Shown piece after piece: positions 1 through 14,400 of a DNA stretch of 22,915 bases. This stretch comes from Lobulomyces angularis (Eukaryota; Chytridiomycota; Chytridiomycetes; Lobulomycetales; Lobulomycetaceae): positions 9,539 to 32,453 of the forward strand of contig JADHYX010000218.1 of the NCBI GenBank assembly GCA_027604685.1, in the 5' to 3' direction. The position numbers were made by a program, and so were the translations under genes. Every line of letters starts with the position of its first letter. The first letter of the stretch is position 1. The notes beneath the pieces were generated by a model. That model saw nothing but the letters and a program-made list of their open reading frames with translations. It was not told where the DNA came from and did not search any database.

Positions 1-153
1 TAAATAAAATTAAACTTTAAAAATAATTTAACATTTTGTTACCAAATTTTTAATTTCATGTAAATACTTTTATTTAAATTGATATTTATTGAATGCAAAA
101 GACTAATTGAAAATGATATATATAAAGATATAATTTTTATAGATGTTTTTTTT
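1..153. other. AT-rich flank downstream of the lyase gene
   Basis: This stretch is composed of A/T runs and shows no coding signal. It lies 3' of the minus-strand lyase gene and probably holds its 3' UTR. I see no other feature in it. Confidence 0.5.
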
Positions 154-1367
154 TTAGTACAATACAAAAGAAAGTAGTAGGATAAATAAAATTGAGGAAA
201 AACTATATCCATTGGCAGAATTCAAAGCAGGTGAATCATCAACAGAAGTGTCGTTAGAGTTGGTTTTAGGCGAAGAAGGTGTTGGGGGAGTATATGGGCC
301 ATCACCGTGGTAGAGCTCCATTTTGTAAATTGTAACTTGATTTACTGCTGTTGCTGGGATCGTTTCTGAAGGTAAGTTCTGACTGTAACTTCCTGCTTTA
401 AAATACACTCCCAGTAAGTTGGTTTTATAGCCCTCTTTAGGAGTTTTGAGTTCTCCATTTAAATAAACATAAACCTAACAAAAACAATTCAACTTTTTTA
501 TTGAATTTTTTCTTACCAATCCATTATCAACAACAACTTCTAGATCAAATTTGGTTCCCATAACGTAATTTTCTATCAGAGGATATTTATCTGCACCAAT
601 AATCTTTGTCAGACTTCCATTTTCAAATTTATCAAAATCGGCAAATAGCAACACTCCAGTTTCTGGTTTAGAAAAGAGTCTAACCGTCATTACCGCACAA
701 CATTCACTGTGGATCTGAAAATTTATCAGCTGCAAACAATAAAAAAAAAAAAAAATTAAAAAAAAAACTTCATATTTTTTTTTCTACCTTTCCTTCAGTT
801 GAAGAACTAATTTTATCTATGCTTTGAGTAACTTTCATGAAGTGGACACCAGTTACTGTATCCCAATTTGCATTGTACTTCGGGTTAGTTGCATTCATTT
901 CTCGTAATTCAGTTCTTGTAAAGTCTGAGTTTGCTTTAATATCAAAAATAAAAAATATTAAGAATTGAAAATTAATTTTTTATTTCAAATAAAAAAAAAG
1001 TAAAAAAAATAGTATTTCTTGCTTTTCTTTTTTTACCTGAAGAAACACCATTAAGTGGTAAAACTGGGGTATGAAAAACGAATCCATCACCTAATTTATT
1101 TAAAAAAAAAAAGTCATTCGTATAACCAGGTTGAGTGAGGATTGGATGTTTAACAGTTTCAAATTTGGACCCTATCCCAATTGGTAGTTGCAGTGTCCAG
1201 TTTTGCAAAGAAAAAGGTTGACTCGTTGGATTCTCTGACTTCGGATGGTTTTCCGTTGGAATCGGTGCTTTTTCCTGTATAGTTTTACTTTGTGTTGAAA
1301 AGAGTAGGAAGGCTATTGAAATCAACATAAAATTAGAATCCAGCTTAAAAATGCTTCTTAGTGTCAT
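154..1367 (-). CDS. Secreted, probably GPI-anchored polysaccharide lyase (alginate lyase 2 fold, PL7/PL20-like)
   Basis: Four exons, read on the minus strand: 1367-1037, 933-788, 729-517 and 474-154. They give 336 residues in one frame. Three motifs of the PL7/PL20 beta-jelly-roll lyases appear in the right order: RTELREM at 117-123, QIHS at 164-167 and YFKAGSYSQ at 254-262. In the family the R/E-rich strand, the Q-x-H histidine and the tyrosine of Y-x-K-A-G form the substrate and catalytic cleft that cleaves uronate polymers such as alginate or glucuronan by beta-elimination. The N-terminus has a hydrophobic signal peptide; Met1 or Met14 could be the start, and Met14 would make it more compact. 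After a Pro/Ser/Thr-rich linker (about 282-318) the protein ends in a hydrophobic tail preceded by small residues, as in GPI-anchor signals, so I infer a surface-tethered enzyme. Substrate (alginate or glucuronan) cannot be decided from sequence alone. Confidence 0.85.
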
Positions 1368-1636
1368 ATTTCTATATTTTTAGTTTTTTTTCATTGTTTC
1401 TGATGTCTTTTATATAGTATAATTTTCTTTTTTTGGACTTCATTTATTTTTTTTTTTTTTTAAAACACAAAAACAAAAAAAATTTAAGTTCAGAAAATTT
1501 TATTTTTTTTTAAGGTACATTACAAAAAAAAAAATAAAATTAAAATAACGTTAAAAACAAATTAGAGAGTTTGAAAAAAAAAAATTATTAAACTAAAAAA
1601 AATTTATTTTTTTTTTGCTTCAATCAAATTTTTTTT
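1368..1636. other. Intergenic region between the lyase start and the PKC stop
   Basis: These roughly 270 bases are mostly A/T homopolymers. They should contain the lyase promoter and the PKC 3' UTR, since both genes are on the minus strand. The only structure I see is the inverted repeat at 1564-1647. Confidence 0.5.

Positions 1637-1647
<11 letters not shown>
1564..1647. repeat. 19-bp perfect inverted repeat spanning the PKC stop codon
   Basis: The left arm starts at 1564 and the right arm is 1629-1647. The 19 bases pair perfectly and include the mixed core AGAGAGTTTG, not just A/T runs. The loop is about 46 bases. The PKC stop codon (1637-1639) lies inside the right arm, so the mRNA could form a hairpin at its stop and 3' UTR. 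It may be a 3'-end processing element, a remnant of a small mobile element, or chance plus homopolymer. No function is established. Confidence 0.55.
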
Positions 1648-5615
<3,968 letters not shown>

Positions 5616-6727
5616 GATCGCTCTTGTCTTTCCTAAAAATGCTTTTCTTTTTTTAAATAAGTTGAATTAAAGAACAAAAAAAATAAATAAAAAAAAAAAA
5701 AAAATTGAGTATACTGTTTTTGAAACAAATAACCTACTTTAATTTATTTTATTTTTTTGTTTCTTTAATTTTGATTCCACAACTTTCTACTGAGAAAGTA
5801 TGTATAACTTTTCGAATTAATAGGAAAAAAATAATATTCTTTTTTTTTTTTTTTTTATATAAGTTAGGATGACAATGAGAAATTTTAGTAAACAAAGTGA
5901 TCTTGCACCTTCTAAATTTCGTCACGTTCTCATGGCTGTATTGTGTCGGAGTTTAAAAAAGTTTGGAACATGATAAAATATGAGTTGTAAGTTTAATAGA
6001 GTAGGATGGGGTTAACAAATGGATTCTAAAATGTTCAAATGTGATGTGAGAAGTTTTAGTTTAATGAAAAAACTGACTATAGTTTCTTGTTGAAAAAACA
6101 CTGATCAAATGTAGTCGGTAGGTAGTCTAGTTCAAAAAACAACATTAAGTAGCATAATGTGAAACATTGGTTGATGAACTTAAGATGATGCAAGTGTATT
6201 GATTGAACCAACCTTTCACACGCGTATGCGTGTATACACAATACTGGCAACGTTTTCATTATACAATCTAACATCATATTACAACCTTCTAAGAGCATTA
6301 ATCAATCGTAAACCTTCAAATTGCATCTTTCTCATCAGCATCAAAAATTCTTAAATCCTTCTATTGCATCATAAAATATAAATTTTTCACATCAGTCCTT
6401 CCAATATTTTTTCTCTTTTCGTAAAACATACTTCTCAATACTGCATGGGAGGTAATAACTTCTACCGTTCTACAGATGAAATTAAATTCATTTTTGCTGC
6501 ATCCTTCAACTCTTTTTTTTTTTTAAAAAAAACATCCCCACTCCTTCAAAATTCTTTTTCAATCAAAACACGATCATAAGCTTCGACATCAATAAATAAC
6601 AAACATCATCAGCTTAAATATGAATAAAAAAATACTAAATAACTTCATTCATAGTTTAAGTTTTTAAACTTAATCTTAATCATTTCGATCAACATTTTTT
6701 TTTTTTTTTTTAATTTTTATTATCAAA
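5616..6727. other. 1.1-kb divergent intergenic region with a less AT-rich island
   Basis: This region lies between two diverging genes (PKC to the left, oxidoreductase to the right), so it must hold both promoters. From about 5860 to 6480 the sequence is visibly richer in G and C than the flanks and lacks long homopolymers. It holds a 34-codon ORF at 5869-5973, a 7-bp pairing (5875-5881 with 5927-5933) and a GC-rich hairpin (6218-6233). I recognise no protein, tRNA, snRNA, SRP RNA or RNase P RNA. It could be an unannotated non-coding RNA or simply regulatory DNA. Confidence 0.4.
6218..6233. repeat. GC-rich hairpin with 6-bp stem
   Basis: ACACGC at 6218-6223 pairs with GCGTGT at 6228-6233 around a GTAT loop. 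It stands out in such an AT-rich genome. It lies in the shared upstream region of the PKC and oxidoreductase genes. It may be a protein-binding palindrome or part of a structured RNA; no role can be assigned. Confidence 0.45.
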
Positions 6728-8114
6728 ATGGATTCTATTGGAACAGGTACTTTTTTAAACTAGATCATGTGTAAAAACAATTTGTTTTTTTTTCCCAATT
6801 TAAAATTAAATATAAACTAAATCAAAAAAATATTTGCAATTAAGGTATTGTTGGTGCAGGACTCTCTGCGAAAATCTTTCATGCTCCATTTATACAAAAT
6901 AATAAAAATTTTACTCTCTTGAAATTTTTAAGGTAATAAAAAAAAAAAAAAAGCCAGTATTAATTTTTTTTTAATTTTTTTTTTTTTGTAAAACTTTAAA
7001 AACAATAAAAAAACGAAGTTAATTTTAAAAATTTCATTTTTTTTTTTTTCCATTTTAGATCTGGATCGAATAATTCAGTAGAGGGATATGAAACAATACC
7101 AGTAACAACGAACAGAAAAGAATTTTTAGAAACTAAAAATTTAGATCTCGTCATAATTACATCACCCTCTTCCACACACTTTGAAATTTGCGATTATTTT
7201 TTGAAAAATAATAAAAATGTAGTGATTGAGAAGCCTTTTACAATTAGTTTTAAAGAAAGTCAAGTTTTAATTGATACAGCAAAAAAGTTTAACCTCATTT
7301 TGGCTGTTTATCATAACAGAATTTTTGATGGCGACTTTATTACCTTGGAAAATTTGATTCAACGGAAAATATTAGGTACAAAAAAAGAACATAAATTTTT
7401 AAAAACTTTTTTTTCCTTGACAATAAATTTTTAGGAAATATTGTTGAATTGGAATCTAACTTGGAGAGATTTAGAAATATTCCTAAAGTTAACAGTTGGA
7501 GAGAATCTGACGAACCTGGAAGTGGAATACTCTATGATATGTAAAAAAATTTTGTTATAGACTTTAATATTTATATATTTTTATTTTAGAGGATCTCATT
7601 TAATTCATCAATGCATTTATCTTTTTGGAAAGCCTAAATCAGTCTTTTCAATCTTAAGTAATCAACGAAAATTTGAAAACGTTAATTCAATCGACTATTT
7701 TAAAATTGTTTTAAAATTCAAAAATGAAGAAAATTTGATTGTAACATTAAAATCTTCAATGCTGGCAAAAATTCCTGGTCCCAGATTTACGCTACATGGA
7801 GAAAAAGGTAGCTTTACTTTTTCTGGAATAGATCCACAGGAACCACAATTGAGAAATAAAATTTGTAAAGTAGGAGATGAAAATTTTGGAGTTTTTAGTG
7901 ATTATGGACATTTAAAATATGAAGTTGATGGTAAAGATATTGAAGATGTAAACTTTAAAATTACCAATGGAAACTATGGACTCTTTTATTCCAATGTATA
8001 TGATGCTATTATATCAAAAAATCAATCTCTTTTGAAAGTTAAAGTTGAAGATGCTGCTCTCGTTATTAAAGTAAGAAAAAAAAAAAAAAAAAAATGAAGA
8101 ACTCAGAAAAAAAA

Positions 8115-8145
<31 letters not shown>

Positions 8146-8206
8146 ATTGTAGATAATTGAAGCTTCTCTTCTTTCCAATAAGGAAGGAAAAATTGTGTAT
8201 TTATAA
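6728..8206 (+). CDS. Gfo/Idh/MocA-family NAD(P)-dependent oxidoreductase
   Basis: Six exons: 6728-6746, 6845-6932, 7059-7375, 7435-7540, 7590-8070 and 8153-8206. They give 354 residues, the usual length for this family. The N-terminal Rossmann fold starts at once, with a glycine motif G-I-V-G-A-G (7-12) split by intron 1, followed by A-K-I-F-H-A-P-F, typical of the family. The signature EKP triad is at 93-95, where the lysine is a catalytic/cofactor residue. AVYHNR plus DGDF follow, the usual substrate-side segment, and then G-S-H-L-I-H-Q (about 182-188), containing the family histidine. The C-terminus (E-A-S-L-L-S-N-K-E-G-K) matches the end of the GFO_IDH_MocA C-terminal domain. The substrate is probably a sugar, inositol or similar polyol/aldehyde, but the family is too broad to say which. 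It is probably cytosolic, as no targeting signal is visible. It runs convergently toward IMP4. Confidence 0.9.
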
Positions 8207-8353
8207 AAGTTTTATATTTTATTTTATTTTTTTTTCCTTGTTAGTTCTTTTAAGTATTAGCGTTTAAAAAATATTTAAACCACAAATGCAAATTATTAAA
8301 AAAAAAGTGTCTGGCTTAGCATTATTATTGGATGATATCATTTATTAACATAC

Positions 8354-8359
8354 AATAAA
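8354..8359 (+). terminator. Candidate polyadenylation signal, oxidoreductase gene
   Basis: AATAAA lies about 150 bases after the oxidoreductase stop. The motif is common by chance in DNA this AT-rich, so it is only a candidate. Confidence 0.25.
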
Positions 8360-8432
8360 AAAAAATAAAAAAACCATTAACCACCTACTATAATTAAATT
8401 ACCTTTTTTTTTTTTAATTTTATTATTTGATA

Positions 8433-9598
8433 TTACAAAAATTCTCTTTTTTTTGCAGTTCTATGGTAAGGTCTAAATACCCATTCTGTATCAGCTTCAG
8501 CAATATCTACAGTGCCGAGTTTGATTTCATATGCTTTAAAAAAAAATGACAAATAAAATTATGAAATAAACAAAAAATAAAATTATGAGAATAAAAAACT
8601 TTTTTTTGAATTAAAAAAAATTTAAAAAAATTTACCTTGCATTTCAAACCTTGGACCAACTTCCATTAAATCTATTTGTTTTCCCTGTTTATTAAAAACA
8701 TGGTGTCTAAAACTAATAAAGTCATTTTCATTACTAAAGGTTAACGTTCTTTTAGAGTCTTCTTTCGGGACTGGAAATAGGTATTTTAAAATATTTTGTA
8801 ATCTTAAGCCTAGTTTAGATTGAAAATTGTTGAATATTAAATGTGGAAATTGCTCAGAGACTGTTCCCTTGTCCGGAATATCATGACGTAAAACTACATT
8901 ATGTAAAGTAAAGTAAGCTGTTGGACCATATGGAAAATGGCAAACAACCATTCCATCTGGTTTAAAAAAATAAAATTTAGATTTTTTTTAAAAAAAGTGT
9001 TGCTAACCAGGTTGTCCTCTATGTTCATGTAAAATAATTAAATCCGTTACATCATTTTGCTTACAGGCCTCCACGATTTCTTTTGTTACATATCCACCTC
9101 TATTAATTCTCTGAGAATTAGGAAAAATTAATCTCATCTCTTTTGAAAAAATTTGTAGTCTTGAAGAAGGATCTCTTGAAGTTGTTATTAAAATTTTTGG
9201 ATCTTTCACTCCCGCATTAGCATATTCATCATCAATATGTGTTGAGTGGTCTAATTTTTTTATTTATTCATTTAATTGGTATGCAACAATAATACCTGTA
9301 ATGTGCTCATCTACATGTAACTGTTTTCGTATCTCTTCTGCCTCTTTTCTTAATTCACCAGGTATCTGAGTTCCAGCTAAAAAAAATAAAAATAAAAAAA
9401 AGTACTGTAATTAAATAAAATTAAAATTTTTTACTTTAATTTTAAAGTTTTTCTTTTCTATGTATTTTTAAAAAATAAAAGTATACCTTTAATTGCATTT
9501 TTTATAGTTTGTTTTCTTTCTAAAATTAACTTTTCCTTTGATTCATTCGATTTTCTGAATAAATAATCTCTTCGTAAACGTGCATTTCGTCGTTGCAT
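8433..9598 (-). CDS. IMP4: IMP4, Brix-domain U3 snoRNP protein
   Basis: Five exons on the minus strand: 9598-9487, 9376-9296, 9250-9008, 8956-8636 and 8533-8433. They encode 285 residues, against about 290 in yeast. The start fits the family: MQRRNARLRRDYLFRKS resembles the basic IMP4 N-terminus. The Brix domain begins at about residue 81 with KILITTSRDPSSR. It continues through N-R-G-G-Y-V, DLIILHEHRGQP, HFPYGPTAYFTLHNVVLRHD, PHLIFNNF and EVGPRFEMQ, and ends with the typical KLGT...DTEWVFRPYHRTAKK tail. Imp4 works in the nucleolus with Imp3 and Mpp10 in the SSU processome. There it helps U3 snoRNA base-pair with pre-rRNA for early 18S cleavages. All four introns are phase 1. The motif wording separates it from the Brix paralogues Rpf1, Rpf2, Ssf1 and Brx1. 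Confidence 0.96.
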
Positions 9599-10369
9599 GA
9601 TTTATTTATTATATTTAAAATTTTTATTTTTTTATAATTATTACTATTAATTTTTTTTATCTTTATATTTTTTTCTAAGTTAATTTATAATTTAACGTAC
9701 TATCAAAAAAAAAAAAAAAAAAAACAATCATAAAAAAAAAAAAAAAACAAATATAAATTTATTAAAAAAAAAAAAAAATATAAAATATTACAAAAAAAAA
9801 AAATATATAACTTTTTTTTTTTTTTGTTAAAAGAGCTTGAAAATACTTTATTTTTAAAATAATATTGCATTTGTAAATGCGTTAAAAATTAAAAAAAAAA
9901 AAAAAAAAACATTTAAGAAACATTTTAATTTTTTTTTAGCTGTAAAATTAAATTTTTTTATTAAAATATTTAAAAAAAATTTCAATACAAGAGCTTTATT
10001 TTTTTTAAAAAAAGAAAAAATATAGAGAAAAAGCTTCACCAAAAAGATAAAAAATCAGCAACAACAAGAGAAAGGAAAACAATTTAAAAATTTTTCAATA
10101 GAAGAAAAAAAATAAATAAAAATATACAAAAAAAAAATTAATATTTATATACAAAGAAAATGGTAAATTAAAAAACAATACAAGAACAAAAAAAAAAAAT
10201 AAAAAATCAAACATCAAAAATTTGTTTTTTTTTTTTTTTTTTTATTATTTTTTTTTTTTTTTTTAATTTTGTTCCAATGAATTTGTTTCGGTGGCAAAAA
10301 AAATTGAGAGTTACACCAGAAATTTTTAATAAAAAAAAAAACAAATTATAACTTTTCCAAAAAAAAACC
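9599..10369. other. Homopolymer-rich divergent intergenic region
   Basis: About 770 bases separate the starts of IMP4 (minus) and the AN1 gene (plus). The region is dominated by A and T runs, with T tracts of nearly 20 bases around 10225-10264 and many A tracts between 9703 and 10200. It should contain both promoters, but no specific element can be picked out. Open frames crossing it encode only Lys, Phe, Ile, Leu and Asn runs and are not credible genes. Confidence 0.5.
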
Positions 10370-10943
10370 ATGCAAAATAACGAATCAAAGTCTTCTACAA
10401 TTACCACCGTTGCCATAGAAACCACAAACAACCTTGTCGCAGAGGCCTCAACCACCATGGCCGCCGCTACTACCATTATATCCAAATCTACCACCTCTTC
10501 TACACCCAAGAAGTCTATAACCAGATGTGCTCAAATTTCTTGCAACGACAGAGCCGTTAAAATAATTGGTAAATTTTTTTTTTATTCTTTTAATTTTTTT
10601 ATTTTTTAAAAAAAATTATTACTGCCACTTGTTTGCTTTCCTTGGCGCTCATAAAATATTATAATTTTTTTATTTTCTTTAAATTTTTTTTTTTTTAACC
10701 TTTTCTAATTAAAAAATTTATATAAATAGGTGATTGTAGATACTGCTCTAAAAAATTTTGTGGAAAACACAGGTATGGCGTATTTTCTCTTAAATCACGT
10801 TTAATTTCCACTTTTTTTTTAATAGATTACCCGAAGTTCATATTTGTGAAGGCTTAATTAAATGTAAACAGGAAAGCATTTCAAAACTATCTGATAAACT
10901 TCAATCTGAAAGAATTCAATCTTCAAAAATAATCAAAGTTTAA
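10370..10943 (+). CDS. Small AN1-type zinc-finger protein
   Basis: Three exons: 10370-10568, 10730-10772 and 10826-10943, giving 119 residues. The N-terminal 50 residues are a Thr/Ser/Ala-rich, probably disordered segment. A C-terminal AN1 finger follows, with eight metal ligands at C53, C58, C69, C72, C77, H80, H86 and C88, in the order C-x4-C, C-x2-C, C-x4-C-x2-H, H-x-C. The segment after the finger (C-E-G-L-I-K-C-K-Q-E-S...L-Q-S-E-R) is the conserved tail I associate with small fungal AN1 proteins of the Tmc1/Cuz1 type. Those are linked to proteasome function and metal or proteotoxic stress; that role is inferred here. The finger is split by two introns and only the spliced product has all eight ligands. 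No A20 domain is present. Confidence 0.85.
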
Positions 10944-11486
10944 AAAAAAAAAATATATATATATTTTTATAAATATTCCTACAACTATATTTTATTATGT
11001 TTTTTGTTTGTGGTTTGTGTCCCCCATAACTTTTTTTTTTTAGTTAATAAAACTAATAATTGTTGTTAATTTTTTTTTTTTTTTGGTTTAAAAACTTTTT
11101 TTTTAACATTGAGAATTGAATCAAGATTAAGTCACATAAAAATAAAAAAATTTTGTCACAACGCCACAGAAAGCCCACAGCTTCAAAATCCTTAACCAAA
11201 AAAAAAAAAAAAAATTAGAATCTTTCTTAACATGAATTATATATTAGAATTAACAAAAAATTCGAAAATATGTATAATTATCAATATTTTGATTTACTTA
11301 CTTCACTTGAATCAAATTTAATATAACTAAGAACTTTTTCTTTTCACAAATATTTAAATATATCATAATATGTATATTTTTTTTTTAATTTAGCAAAGAT
11401 TAATAAATTTTAATTAAATAGATAAAAAATTAATGAAAAAAAAAAAAAAAAATTTAGTCTTAAGGTTTTTTTTTTATTTTTTTTTT
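10944..11486. other. Convergent intergenic region between the AN1 gene and RPA1
   Basis: About 540 bases hold the 3' ends of two converging genes. The DNA is made of A/T tracts with a short (AT)n run near 10953-10962. I find no gene, tRNA or structured RNA here. Confidence 0.5.
11046..11051 (+). terminator. Candidate polyadenylation signal, AN1 gene
   Basis: AATAAA lies about 100 bases after the AN1 stop and just downstream of a TG-rich stretch (about 10999-11020). It is plausible but weak, because the motif is frequent in AT-rich DNA. Confidence 0.3.
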
Positions 11487-14400
11487 TTAAATAGAAATCG
11501 GATGAACCACTTGAAACGACCCTGTTCCCCCTTCAACAACCTTACCTGCAACTAAACAAGCTGACGGTGAATTTAATGGATCCCTTTCCCCAGCTAGAGT
11601 TGAAGTCACCAAAAATTGAGTGGTTGTTTCAAATGACATTTGGGCAAATGGACTTGGGTTGGATCTCATTCCCATTCTGTTAAATGCTTTATAGCCTCCT
11701 TCAAATGTCTTTTTTTATTAATTTAAAAATTAATTTATAGCTGCTCAAACTTTAATTTTTTTTTTACCATAAAATCGGCTATTAGATTCAAATGTCTCGG
11801 ATTAACATTAATTCCATAAACTGCAAAAACACCGGCTATTTCGTTAACTATTGTAGCTCTGCAGTAAAAGAATTAATTAAATCTGTATAAACAAAAAGAA
11901 AAAAAATTTTCTACCTAGCAGCTTCAATCCCATAGGTCTTCATCATAGCAAAGACATCATTGGTTGTAACTGTATTCAAATCAATTAATCCAGAATTTAG
12001 ATTGGGATCAAATATTTCTTGAAAGTTTATTCCCTCCGTGCCTACGCTTACTGTTTTATCATTAGTAGCATCATTATCCATAATAAACCCTCTACTAATA
12101 TTTGGTATTTCTTTAACAACGGTAAATTTCAGTGCCTGCTCTGCAATTGAAAGAATCAACAATTTTTTAACATCCGCTGGAAACTAAAAAATAAAAAAGA
12201 CATAAGGTTAAATAATTTGTTTTTTGTAGTTTTACGCTTAATTCTATTTCACACCACTTTCCGGTCTTTTCAAAATTATAATCTGATACGTAATCCAAAC
12301 AGGATAAAATTTCTGTTTTTCCTGCTGTATTAGTTTTTAATTTTTCAGAGTTCACATTGTTGGTGAATTTATCCACATCACTACTGTTGTCGTCATCATC
12401 TATATCTGCAACTTTTTCATCCTCTATCTCCTCTTCCTCCTCAGTATCATTTTCATAAGTTGCTTGCTGTGTTTTTTTTCTTTTTATTTTTTCTTTTGTT
12501 GCATTATCTTCCCCATCAGAATCACTGTCCATTTCACTTTCACTAGCTTGATCATCATCTCTAAACTTTTTAGATTTTTTTTTATGTTCGGTTTCTCCTT
12601 CATCATCTTCATTAGCCGTACTCTTGCTAACTGATTTTTTGGATGATAAAATTACTTCTGCGGTAGCTTCACGAAGCCTACTTTTTAATTCTCTTCCTAC
12701 TAACCTTTCTAGTTGCTTTAAGAAAGAATTTTCGATTGTAGATTTTAAATCTTCACTTTCAATGCCAAATTCAGTTTCTATTATTAAGAAAAACAAAAAA
12801 ATTAAAACATTAGTAAAATTTTAAAAACCATAATTTTTTTTTGGCCAAAAAATTAATTTGATTTTAACAACTTTTCTTTCTGGTGTTGAGGAATTTCCAA
12901 TAAAAGTTTCTTCAATCAATACTTTATCAATAAATTGTGTCAGTATTATTTTATTTAGTCTCTTGACTAATTTTTCTCCGTCTGGAATGGTAGCAGTAGG
13001 CAGTAAATGCATTTTCATCAAAGGAGTTTTAATCGTAGGTGATGCAGTCATTACTATCTCTCGTAATCGCGGAATACCTAAAGTAACATTTTTGGTACCC
13101 AAGCCTGCAAAGTGAAAGGTGTTTAAGGTCATCTGTGTGGAAGGTTCACCGATACTCTGTGCTGCAAGTAAACCAACAGCATCTCCGGGTTCTGCCAAAC
13201 TCTGCTGATATTTCAAATTCATCATAGCTTGGAAATTTTCCTGTTTAGGGGATTTGCCAGCCCATATTCGTTTCTTGTGATTGCTACTATCGATAACATC
13301 AATCAATCCTTCTTCATTTTTCTCAATAAAATTATGTAAATTTTCTGCAAATCTTTCACTAACAGCCCCTAAATACCTGCTAGGGTTAAATTTTGATAGT
13401 ACAGGATCTTCATATTTTCCAACGTGATACCCAGCGACCTTACTGATTTTTGCACCTTTTTTCATCTTTTTTAAGGTACGCAAATTTTTTTCACGATAAG
13501 CAGTGGCTGCGGTTTCATTTATATAATCATTGCAAACAGATAATCTATTAGCAAGTGTGTAGTAATTCAAGGCGCAAAAATCAAATTTTTCTAAATACAC
13601 TTGTTTTAAAACATCCAAACCATCCTCTCCATATCGAAATTGAATTACAGAACCATCAGAATCTCTAACAGTATGATCATAATCCACTTTAAGCCCTTCC
13701 AACCCTTTTATTAAGCAACGCTGGAGATAACCGGAACGAGAAGTCTTTACTGCGGTGTCGATTAAACCTTCTCTTCCAGCCATACAGTGGAAATAGTATT
13801 CACTTGGTTTAATACCGGTCAAGAAACGACCTGTAATGAATCCACCAGCACTGGCGGAAGTTTCAAAAGGAAGAAATGAAGGCAGTGTTTTTCCTGATAT
13901 CATAGTTGGTACTCTTCGACCTTCAAGTTCCTGCTGGCCCAATAGGCACGAAATCTGAGATACATTTACCGCGGAACCTTTTGCACCGGAAACGATCATC
14001 ATTTGCATATTATTTTTGGGAAAAGGTTTTGATAAAGTATCTGGAATGCATTTTGATATAATTTCTGAAGTGACGGGATTTGTTTTAGATTTCATTGCAG
14101 AATCGAGTCCTGCCATTTTTTCCTTATTTCTCAAAACAGCTTCCAATTTAGTTTTTAACTCTGCGCTCTCATTTGTTATATGATTCTGATTTAATCCAAC
14201 AAAGTCTTTTGCAGCAGATAACCCTTTTATTTTAAAAAAAAAAAAAATTAAATTACATTTCCTAGACCAATCATTCATTAAAACCTATTCCGTTGGCTTC
14301 ATTAATCAATTTTCTTCTAATTTTGTCTCCCGTCTTATTTAAAGTTAAGTCATCCATTCTACAACTAAAACCTACAAATTGTAGATATGCAGAAAACAAT

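Noticed and set aside
6077..6298. 73-codon minus-strand ORF in the PKC/oxidoreductase intergenic region
   Set aside because: It has no recognisable domain, an odd Cys/His/Leu/Phe composition, and no splice partners that extend it. It is more likely chance in a less AT-rich stretch.
8433..9598. Other Brix proteins (Rpf1, Rpf2, Ssf1, Brx1)
   Set aside because: The basic N-terminus, HFPYGPTA segment and KLGT...EWVFRPYHRTAKK ending are specific to IMP4.
9854..10042. Phe/Lys/Leu ORF in the IMP4/AN1 intergenic region
   Set aside because: It consists of translated A/T homopolymers with no protein character.
10207..10509. Minus-strand ORF antisense to AN1 exon 1
   Set aside because: Half of it is poly-Lys and Phe runs from homopolymers, and the rest is the mirror of the Thr/Ser-rich AN1 N-terminus.
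12624..13115. Plus-strand ORFs inside RPA1
   Set aside because: They are antisense shadows of strongly conserved RPA1 exons and have no features of their own.
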